From JBKHBT01 sp046542255 (GTDB lineage: Bacteria > UBP14 > UBA6098 > JBKHBT01), in assembly GCA_046542255.1 (NCBI GenBank), contig JBKHBT010000006.1:10012-74011 (forward strand): 64,000 nucleotides of DNA, given 5' to 3'. The translations under genes and the position numbers were made by a program. Positions 47,191 to 55,074 of the stretch are shown here, piece by piece; position 1 is the stretch's first letter; each line of letters begins with the position of its first letter. The notes below the pieces were generated by a model. The model saw only the letters and a program-made list of their open reading frames with translations. It did no database searches and had not been told where the DNA came from.

Positions 47191-48192
47191 TTAACGTGAT
47201 GGCCGATAATAAACTTTAATCGGATTTTCAACGATGACTCTGTCTCGAATATTCTCCTCTTGTCGACATAGTCTGTACTGTTCGAGTTTTTTTTCGTAAT
47301 AATCATGGAGTTGGTGGTTGATTTCGATATTTTCCCGATTTATTTCTTTGCCTGCTTTGCCCATAAAAAGAGCGCCGCTAATGAAAAATATCGAGCTTAC
47401 ACCAATCGTTACCTTATGCCATGTCGGGAAGTCTTTTTTTTCGCCGCTTTTTTGCTTACTATCGCTATCGATAAAAAGTGGGGTTACAATGCCTGCGACA
47501 CCTGCGCCAGTTAGGCCCAAACCGATGAATTTCGATGGATTGCTCTGTAGGGTATCCCTGTATTCTGGAAGCTGCGGCCTCTGGCAATTAAGCTCTTTGG
47601 TGAACTCTATCGGTGTTAAAGAAATATCGAGATAAGCCAGTGTGTCTTTTGGGACATTTATGATAGTATCTATCGATGCATAGCCATCACTTGCTATTTG
47701 TAATCTGACTCGGCGAGGGGGAGAAATCTTGACCATCTCTCTTGCATTTATCTTCCTGCCATCGACATGGATAAATGATGCCTTATCAGAAACTTTTACC
47801 TCCAGATAGCCAAAATCTTTTCTGATGGGCATTTCGGTATAGCTACAATCTAGAAAAAGATCATTTTGTCTATTTGCTTTGACGTTTAAGCTGCGTGAAT
47901 ACTCTTTGCCATTACAATTGAAAATTATTTTATAGTTACCGGCCAACAGCTTACCAGTAAAAGGCACTTCGCGCCAGCCTTCGACACCCTGGATTCGGAA
48001 TCTGGTAGTTCTGGTTGGAGTAGCATTGATTTTGATATCGCCCCATAAAATTTCTGCTCGGCAATATGGGCAATATCTGGAATCTATATCGATAGTCCGT
48101 TCACAATTTGGACAATTTATTTGCTCATATTGCTGGGCGTATAAACTGCAAAGAAATATAATTAACAATATCCATATCTTTTTCATAGCCAC
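47191..48192 (-). CDS. exported zinc-ribbon and PEGA-domain protein
   Basis: The 333-residue protein has a signal peptide (MKKIWILLIIFLCSLYA; the Met at 48186 is an alternative start). It is followed at once by a four-Cys zinc ribbon (CPNC then CPYC). Residues about 110-200 hold a PEGA-like beta domain (GYLEVKVSDKASFIHVDG, VRLQIASDGYASI). A hydrophobic helix lies near 255-275. PEGA domains bind surface ligands in S-layer or kinase proteins. A zinc ribbon outside the cytoplasm is unusual. Its neighbour upstream is the kinase with four similar CxxC pairs. Confidence 0.75.
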   Translation of the reverse strand: MAMKKIWILLIIFLCSLYAQQYEQINCPNCERTIDIDSRYCPYCRAEILWGDIKINATPTRTTRFRIQGVEGWREVPFTGKLLAGNYKIIFNCNGKEYSRSLNVKANRQNDLFLDCSYTEMPIRKDFGYLEVKVSDKASFIHVDGRKINAREMVKISPPRRVRLQIASDGYASIDTIINVPKDTLAYLDISLTPIEFTKELNCQRPQLPEYRDTLQSNPSKFIGLGLTGAGVAGIVTPLFIDSDSKQKSGEKKDFPTWHKVTIGVSSIFFISGALFMGKAGKEINRENIEINHQLHDYYEKKLEQYRLCRQEENIRDRVIVENPIKVYYRPSR

Positions 48193-48264
48193 TACTTTTT
48201 TATGCTAATAAAATCAAGCACTTTCTATGCATATAAATAATAAGAAATATCGATAAATAACAAG

Positions 48265-50616
48265 CTAATATTTAAACTCGAATGGACAATTTTTACATCC
48301 AGAAGCATCGGGTGGATTTAATGTATTGCATTCCGGGCATCTTTTTTTCTTCAATTCGAAATCATAGAAGCATCTTGGGCAAGTTGCCAGTTTATGCTTG
48401 CTATAAAAATGGTAGCTGCATTGTGAGCAAATTTTATTTTCGAGATTCGCAAGAAGTTTCCTATCTGTCAGATTTCCCTGTATATTATTGCTATCAGGCT
48501 CTTCGATAGAACCAAAAATAAGTGAATCTTTCTGGATAAAGCCGAATAGGGGATTTTTGCCACCGAAATCATCATAGTCTATTATACCAGTTTTATTTCT
48601 TTGGATAGTATTTCCGCTGATTTCGACTAAGGCATTTCCAGAAGACAAAACGCCAATATTATTACTCATAATTTCAGAATTGCGGATATTTACTATAGTA
48701 CTTTCGCCTCTCGCTTCGATTGCAATATTATTATCCAAAAAACGATTACCAGATAGAGAAGCTTTGGCATTATAGTAAACAAAAAGGCCATAGGATTTAT
48801 TCGAGATTTTGCAATTTTCAAGCTGCAGTTTTGCATTTTCCCCACGGACAGAAATTCCCGGATTTTTTTCATTATCGCGTTTTGCACTCTCATCGGTTAT
48901 TATGCAATTTTCCATAAATAAACTACCATTATCGACCAGTACAGCATCATTTTTGATTTTGCCAAGATAATTGATCTCGATTCCTGAAATCCTGGCTGAT
49001 GCTTCATCAGCGACAGTCAAAGGTGTAAGATCATTATTGAGAAGAGTGGTTTTTCCGCTATCTGATGCCACAATAATGATTTCATCATGCCGAGGATTAT
49101 CGATTACAAGTGCTTCAATATATGTTCCAGGCCCAATTATGATCGAATCACCGCTTCCGGAGGCAAGAATGGCTTCCTGGATTTTGGTAAAATCTGCATC
49201 GCCATCAAATGATACACGATATGTATTTTGTCCCAGGAATTGCGATATCAATAGCCCACCAAATATTACTATAGTGATGCCAATAATTGTAAAAAAAAAG
49301 ATATCACGGCTGGTGAATTTTGGATTTATCTCTTCTGGTTCATTGGTATCTATGATTTTGGTTTCATGGGCTTTTTTGGAGTTTAGATTTTCTTTTCGGG
49401 CTTTCTGTTTGGGCGTAATATCGTATCTTGTTGTAGATTTTTTAGATGTTCTTAAATTATCTTTCTCGATTTGATCCAATATTGCTTTATATCTATCCGG
49501 TATAATGATCTTTTTGTCTATTACAATATCTTCCGGGCTTTTCTTCTGCTTATTTATTGTCTTTTGGGATTCGTTTGTATTTAATTTCTCATCTTCGGTT
49601 TTTTCTTTTTCATCCAAATCTTCTTTTTGGATATAGTCTTCATCTTGATTTTCAAGGATATCACCGATATCTAAAAAATTTGTGCTGTTTCTTTCTTTTT
49701 CGAAATCTTCAATTTTTAGGATTTCTGGCAAATCGATTTCTACTGTTTTCTTTGCTGTCTTTTTGATTTTTGGTGCATCTGGCAAATATTTTTCTGGAAT
49801 TTTATCAATATGTAATAGTTCTCGAAGCTCTTTTACCGATGCTATTCTCTTGTTTATATCCTTTTCCATGCAGACTCTTACCCAGTCTCTTGCCTCATCG
49901 GGAAGTTCATCGAAATTTGGTTTTTCATTGAGCTGTTTGTACATTAAGGTAACAATATTATTGTTCTCATCGGTGAATGGCGGCTTTAGTGTAAGCATTT
50001 CCCAGGCAAGAACGCCAATTGAATAGATATCGGTTGCGAAGCCCAGTTTATCGCCTTTTATCGCTTCGGGTGCCATATAATCTGGAGTTCCGATTATAGA
50101 TGTTTTTTGGGTAAGCTTTTCTATTGTATTGGTCAATGCCTTTGAAATTCCGAAATCTGCAACCAGTGGAGTATTCTCATCTGCGAATAGGATATTGCCC
50201 GGCTTGATATCCCTGTGTATGATATTATGTGAATGAATCTGCTGGAGGCCATTTAGAATTTGGTAGAGAAGCTCACGGGCCTTTTCCCATTCGAGTGGCC
50301 CATGCTTTCTGAGATATGACATCAAATCGCCGCCTGGCGCCCATTCCATCGATATGAAAACCTCGCCGGTATCGATCAAATAGCAATTATAGACTTCGAG
50401 GACATTCTTCCCTTTGACTTTGGAGAGAATCCCAGCTTCCTTGATGAGTTTCTTCTGGGCCTGAGCGTCATTTTGGTCAGATGGCAGAAACTTCAAGACT
50501 ATGGCGCGGTCTTTCTGGCGATCGACAGCGAAAAAGACGCGAAAAGTTCCGCCATGGTACTGCTTTAATACCTCGAATCTTCCCAAAATTACTATGCCGG
50601 GTTTTATAAGTGACAT
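48265..50616 (-). CDS. transmembrane Ser/Thr kinase with beta-helix and zinc-ribbon tail
   Basis: The 783-residue protein has an N-terminal Hanks-type kinase domain (about 10-270) with Lys42 in IVLKF, HRD at 134-136 in IIHRDIKPGNILF, DFG at 154-156 and GTPDYMAPE. A charged linker follows. One transmembrane helix spans about 439-461. Outside it is a right-handed beta-helix of about 250 residues (repeats such as LENCKISNKSYGLFVYYNAK and SEIMSNNIGVLSSGN), in the NosD/DUF1565 style. The last 56 residues have four CxxC pairs (730-777), forming two zinc ribbons. The expected topology puts the ribbons in the periplasm. It lies 28 bp after the NtrC-type regulator. It likely senses an envelope or sugar ligand and signals by phosphorylation; inferred. 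Confidence 0.88.
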   Translation of the reverse strand: MSLIKPGIVILGRFEVLKQYHGGTFRVFFAVDRQKDRAIVLKFLPSDQNDAQAQKKLIKEAGILSKVKGKNVLEVYNCYLIDTGEVFISMEWAPGGDLMSYLRKHGPLEWEKARELLYQILNGLQQIHSHNIIHRDIKPGNILFADENTPLVADFGISKALTNTIEKLTQKTSIIGTPDYMAPEAIKGDKLGFATDIYSIGVLAWEMLTLKPPFTDENNNIVTLMYKQLNEKPNFDELPDEARDWVRVCMEKDINKRIASVKELRELLHIDKIPEKYLPDAPKIKKTAKKTVEIDLPEILKIEDFEKERNSTNFLDIGDILENQDEDYIQKEDLDEKEKTEDEKLNTNESQKTINKQKKSPEDIVIDKKIIIPDRYKAILDQIEKDNLRTSKKSTTRYDITPKQKARKENLNSKKAHETKIIDTNEPEEINPKFTSRDIFFFTIIGITIVIFGGLLISQFLGQNTYRVSFDGDADFTKIQEAILASGSGDSIIIGPGTYIEALVIDNPRHDEIIIVASDSGKTTLLNNDLTPLTVADEASARISGIEINYLGKIKNDAVLVDNGSLFMENCIITDESAKRDNEKNPGISVRGENAKLQLENCKISNKSYGLFVYYNAKASLSGNRFLDNNIAIEARGESTIVNIRNSEIMSNNIGVLSSGNALVEISGNTIQRNKTGIIDYDDFGGKNPLFGFIQKDSLIFGSIEEPDSNNIQGNLTDRKLLANLENKICSQCSYHFYSKHKLATCPRCFYDFELKKKRCPECNTLNPPDASGCKNCPFEFKY

Positions 50617-50644
50617 ATCTCAACCTATGGTAAGTTATTAGCGA

Positions 50645-52039
50645 TTATTTTTCTTTGAGGCCATAACGATCGATTTTCCTGTAAAGGGTCGATGCATCGA
50701 TACCCAGAATTCTGGCCGTTTCAGATTTTTTCCAGTCCGTTTGTTCCAAAACCCAATAAATATAGGCTTTTTCGATCGTTTCCATTGTAGGCATCTTTTT
50801 AAATGATGTAGATTCATGAACTGATGAAATGACAGATTCCTTAGATTTAGGAGAAAAACTATCTCTTCCTAATGGAAGATTGCTGGGCTTTATAACTTCA
50901 TCTTCGCATAATACCAGGGCTTGCTCGAGGACATTATCCAATTCTCTGACATTGCCTTCCCATTTATTGTTTTCGAGAATATTTTGAGCTTCCTTGGATA
51001 TTTTGGGCATCTTTTTATTATGTTTTCTTGCAAGTTTCGCAAGCAAAGAATTTGCAATCGGCAAAATATCCGAAACTCTTTTTCTAAGAGGCGGAATATG
51101 AATATGAAATACCTTCAGGCGATAATAAAGGTCGCTTCGAAAATTGCCTTCCTGTGTCATCGCCTCGAGATCTGCATTGGTTGCGGCAATAATTCTTACA
51201 TCCAATTCGACTTCTTTGGTGGAGCCAACGGGCGTTATTTTCCTGTTTTCTATTGCTCTTAGCAGTTTTACCTGAATCGATGGAGTTGTTTCGCCAATTT
51301 CATCCAGGAAGAATGTACCGCCTTCGGCTGCTTTCATAAGCCCCGGCTTATCGCGATTTGCGCCGGTAAATGCTCCTTTGACATAACCAAATAATTCTGA
51401 TTCGAGAAGGTTTTCCGGCAATGCGCCACAATTTATTGCAGTAAAAGGTTTGCCCGAACGAAGAGAAAGTCGGTGAATAGCTCTTGCAAGAACATCTTTA
51501 CCCGTGCCGCTTTCGCCAGTTAGCAGTACATTGGTGTCTGTGGTAGCAATTTTGCGTACATATTTTTTCAATGCTTGTACTCTGGGAGAACTGCCCACAA
51601 AATCATCGAGAGGGTCTTCATTGCTTTTACTTTCGAGTGTCTTTCTAAGTTTGCGATTATCCCTTTTTAATCTGGAGTTTTCCATAGCGCGGCGAACCGC
51701 TGCCGACATTATATCCTTTTGGAAAGGCTTGGCAATATAGTCGAATGCACCCAATCGCAATGCTTCGACAGCCGAAGTCAAAGAAGTATAAGCTGTTATG
51801 ACAATAATCGGAATATCGGGCAAATCTTTTCTTATTTGCTCGATAAGTTCCAGCCCATCCATATCTGGCATTCTTATATCGGTGATAATAAGATCAAAAT
51901 CCTGCTGCTGGATTGCCTCCAATGCTTTTTCTGCCGACTGTCTTGTTGAAACTTCGTAATTTTGACGAGAAAGCATAATCGATAACATCTCGCCCATACT
52001 CTTTTCATCATCGACAATAAGTATTTTACCCGAATACAT
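50645..52039 (-). CDS. sigma54-dependent NtrC-family response regulator
   Basis: The product has 464 residues. The start was placed at 52039, with AAGGAAG before it, rather than 52075. A receiver domain covers about 3-120 with phosphoacceptor Asp54 in IITDIRMPD. A central AAA+ domain has Walker A GESGTGKD (175-182) and the sigma54-contact GAFTGA (222-227). A C-terminal Fis-type HTH covers about 415-464. It activates promoters using sigma54. No partner histidine kinase gene lies next to it, and no sigma54 site was found in the window by eye. The adjacent Ser/Thr kinase could act with it, but that is inference. Confidence 0.95.
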   Translation of the reverse strand: MYSGKILIVDDEKSMGEMLSIMLSRQNYEVSTRQSAEKALEAIQQQDFDLIITDIRMPDMDGLELIEQIRKDLPDIPIIVITAYTSLTSAVEALRLGAFDYIAKPFQKDIMSAAVRRAMENSRLKRDNRKLRKTLESKSNEDPLDDFVGSSPRVQALKKYVRKIATTDTNVLLTGESGTGKDVLARAIHRLSLRSGKPFTAINCGALPENLLESELFGYVKGAFTGANRDKPGLMKAAEGGTFFLDEIGETTPSIQVKLLRAIENRKITPVGSTKEVELDVRIIAATNADLEAMTQEGNFRSDLYYRLKVFHIHIPPLRKRVSDILPIANSLLAKLARKHNKKMPKISKEAQNILENNKWEGNVRELDNVLEQALVLCEDEVIKPSNLPLGRDSFSPKSKESVISSVHESTSFKKMPTMETIEKAYIYWVLEQTDWKKSETARILGIDASTLYRKIDRYGLKEK

Positions 52040-52098
52040 AATCTTCCTTATCTTTGAATACCAAAATCTTATCAATCAAAATTCAGCCCTCCATCTGA

Positions 52099-55074
52099 TT
52101 AAAACTCCGCACCAATGCTAAAATAGTGAACCGGTTTGTCGCCAATTGAATAGAAATCGGTTTTCCATGCCAATTCATAATTTATCAAAAAGAAGGCTAA
52201 ACCGGAACGAATTCCGAAGCCTACTCCGCTTTTTAGGTCGCTATTTTCATCATCATTTGCGAAAAGATTCACTTTACTCAAATCACTGCCTGTTACAAGG
52301 GCCATATCAACAAAAACTCCGCCATTCAGGCCGGCGATAGTTATAGGCGGAAAACCTAATTTCATATATTGTACGAATGGATATCGAAATTCAAGATTTG
52401 CAGCAAAATAAGTCTCTCCCTGAAATTCGAAATATTGATATCCACGAAGTGGCACTACCATTTTTGAAAAATACATATCTTCGGTAGAATAAATATCTTT
52501 TTCGGCAATCGCTGGATAGAACCAATTTTCCACGCCACCGACCATATATTGCTTGGGATTAGGGCCTCTTGCGATGCCGGCCGAAATTCTCTCGGCAAAT
52601 CCATAGCCATCTCCAACATGCTGATAGAATCTGAAATCACCTTCTAATGCTACAAAATCGGGAGACTCTTCGGATAAAGGCGGAACATATTGAAGAGTTA
52701 ATTTCTTACGAGTTCCTGCGATTGGGCCAGTATGGCGCCATAGAGCATTATCCTGCACCAAAGATAATTTAACATCGAGATTCCAGCTCGTTTCGTCCTG
52801 ATGAATGCTGTCGGGCGTATAGTAATGTCGGTCGAGCTGGAAGAACTTACTAAGAAGTTCCACTCTCTCAAACTGCGAGAATGGATATTCGATACCAAGC
52901 TCGCCCCCGGTCTGATTATCTTTGAAATCAACCCAATCATAGGTTCTGTAAAAGCTATTCATATAGAAAATGCTCAAATAATAATTGAATCTATGCGCCA
53001 AATAGCCATATCCAAAATAGAAATTGGAATTATCCAGATCATAGACAAGGTCGGCCATTACGACCATTCTATGATTCCCCAATAGATCAGAGAGAGTAAT
53101 GTATGAAATTCCCTGCATTCCATAATAGGTGTTGTAGCCTACATTTACATTGGCTGCATCAGCGGTGAATTTTGGTTTATATTCTTCTTCTTTTATATTG
53201 ATTTCCTCGGCATCATTAAACAAGTAATCGGCATTATTAGAATCCTTAAATTCAGACTGATAGAGCGAAAATGGTGTATTCAAAGAATCGCTATTTTTAT
53301 AATGCCTGGTGAAATTCAAAGTATCGGAAAATGGTTCCAAATCATCGATCTCATAGATATCATAGGCGCCTTTATTCATAGTGGAAAAAACTATCTTATC
53401 GGCATCTTTTGCAACAGATATTGTCATAACTCCGGATATAAGGTCGGTTATTGGCTTTTTTTTGCCAGCAATCATATCCAGTTTATATACATTTTTCCTA
53501 CCATTTGAAACCGATGTATAAATAATTTCATTATCATTTATGGGAGTAGGATGATCGGCATCTCTTTCATCTTTTGTTATTGGAATGATATTGTCTTCGA
53601 TATCGATAATAAAGAGATTGTGATGGATTGAATCGGTTCCTGTAAAATCATCATCCAGGCCGGGAAAAGTATCTTCAGAATCTCTTCCATAAGGTTCTAT
53701 AACCGGCCTATCTGATGAAAATATTATTTGCTGTCCATCATCGAGAAATTTCGGATCCCTATCTTCATAATTGTCATCAGTGAGTTTCTGTAATGATGAA
53801 TCCTTACGGTCAAATATGTATAAATCCTGCCTTCCAGCTTGCAAACCCGAAAAAACAATCAAGCGGGAATCGGGAGAAAAAGCAGCTGTAGTAATCTGTT
53901 CGATATCCTCGAAGGTATAGATAATTTCCTTTTTATCTTCACAGACATTATATATATGAATAGCATCCTTGCCGCCCTTTTTACCTGTATAGATGAGAAA
54001 TTCACCATCATAAGACCAATTAGAATGAGAGCGCAGCGGATGAAAAGACTCCAGCGCTCCGCCTCTTTCACCGCTATCGATCTTGCGGATATCGCCGCTG
54101 ATTAGGTCCATGAGATACAATTCTGTGTAATCCCGTCTATCGGATACAAAAGCCATCATATTACCATCGGGCGATAGAGCTGGCTGAAGATTAATATAAG
54201 AACGGTTTTCTTCGTGTTCAGTCAGGTTTCTCGCAATATCATCGGGAATTTGCCTATGGGCCAGGCCTTCGAAATAGTGTCTTTTTTCATATATCTTCCA
54301 GTCTTCATAGAATTTTTCGATATCGAGGCCGATTGTCTCTTCGAGAGCGCGATTGCTGGAAGGGAAGGCTCTCAGGTTGCGAAGCAATTCGCCAAGCTTT
54401 TTGATTCCATATACTTCGGCAATATAACGCATCATCGCTTGCCCCTGCTTGTAAACCTGGTATCCACCCAGATAGTCTGGTGGCACAGTGGATTCTGTGA
54501 AGATTAGATTTGCAAGATAAGCATCTGCTTCTTCATTCCAAAAGCTTGAAAGATATTCCGCCTGTCCTTCGGCAATCCATAATGGAAACTCAAAATACCT
54601 ATTCGGCGTGAGAAAACCACTCATATCGTTTTGGTAAAGCATGTCTAATTGAAAAACGTGAACAAGCTCATGCCGTAATACATGGCGAAATTCTTCATAG
54701 GAGCCATCGAAAGGCAAAACCGCCCTATGATGAAGAAATTCTGTAAAACCACCAGTCGATTCAGGGATTATCTGAAGCGACACATTCGTAGCCTGAAAAC
54801 CTGCTTTATTGGGATAGACAATAATCGCAGCACGGTCCTCGAGATCATGTGAAAGAATCCGCGAGTATTCGATATAGGCTTCCTCGAGAATTTTAACTGA
54901 ATAATCGGCGATTCGCCTGTATCCTTTGGGATAATATACGATATAATTCGTTGACTTTAGGAAAAGCCATTCTGGCTTAGTGTATTGAACCTTATTTCGT
55001 CCAAAATTCTCTGCAAATAAAGAAGAAGCAGCTATTATCATAATAAGGATAAGTATTTTAATTCGTTTGGTCAT
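52099..55074 (-). CDS. MA-type peptidase, TolB propeller and Omp85-like barrel fusion
   Basis: The 991-residue protein has a signal peptide (MTKRIKILILIMIIAASSLFA). An N-terminal gluzincin-type peptidase region carries HELVH (135-139) and the third ligand Glu169 in WIAEGQAEY. WD40/TolB-like beta-propeller repeats follow at about 290-620 (ALSPDGNMMAFVSDRRDY, AFSPDSRLIVFSG and similar). From about 640 on is a beta-strand-rich barrel with GRRIS-like elements including VPLRGY and AANLEFRYP, the typical Omp85/BamA end. All three parts are one frame. It would sit in the outer membrane with the peptidase and propeller in the periplasm. The start overlaps mutS by ATGA, so it is coupled to that gene. 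Confidence 0.85.
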   Translation of the reverse strand: MTKRIKILILIMIIAASSLFAENFGRNKVQYTKPEWLFLKSTNYIVYYPKGYRRIADYSVKILEEAYIEYSRILSHDLEDRAAIIVYPNKAGFQATNVSLQIIPESTGGFTEFLHHRAVLPFDGSYEEFRHVLRHELVHVFQLDMLYQNDMSGFLTPNRYFEFPLWIAEGQAEYLSSFWNEEADAYLANLIFTESTVPPDYLGGYQVYKQGQAMMRYIAEVYGIKKLGELLRNLRAFPSSNRALEETIGLDIEKFYEDWKIYEKRHYFEGLAHRQIPDDIARNLTEHEENRSYINLQPALSPDGNMMAFVSDRRDYTELYLMDLISGDIRKIDSGERGGALESFHPLRSHSNWSYDGEFLIYTGKKGGKDAIHIYNVCEDKKEIIYTFEDIEQITTAAFSPDSRLIVFSGLQAGRQDLYIFDRKDSSLQKLTDDNYEDRDPKFLDDGQQIIFSSDRPVIEPYGRDSEDTFPGLDDDFTGTDSIHHNLFIIDIEDNIIPITKDERDADHPTPINDNEIIYTSVSNGRKNVYKLDMIAGKKKPITDLISGVMTISVAKDADKIVFSTMNKGAYDIYEIDDLEPFSDTLNFTRHYKNSDSLNTPFSLYQSEFKDSNNADYLFNDAEEINIKEEEYKPKFTADAANVNVGYNTYYGMQGISYITLSDLLGNHRMVVMADLVYDLDNSNFYFGYGYLAHRFNYYLSIFYMNSFYRTYDWVDFKDNQTGGELGIEYPFSQFERVELLSKFFQLDRHYYTPDSIHQDETSWNLDVKLSLVQDNALWRHTGPIAGTRKKLTLQYVPPLSEESPDFVALEGDFRFYQHVGDGYGFAERISAGIARGPNPKQYMVGGVENWFYPAIAEKDIYSTEDMYFSKMVVPLRGYQYFEFQGETYFAANLEFRYPFVQYMKLGFPPITIAGLNGGVFVDMALVTGSDLSKVNLFANDDENSDLKSGVGFGIRSGLAFFLINYELAWKTDFYSIGDKPVHYFSIGAEF

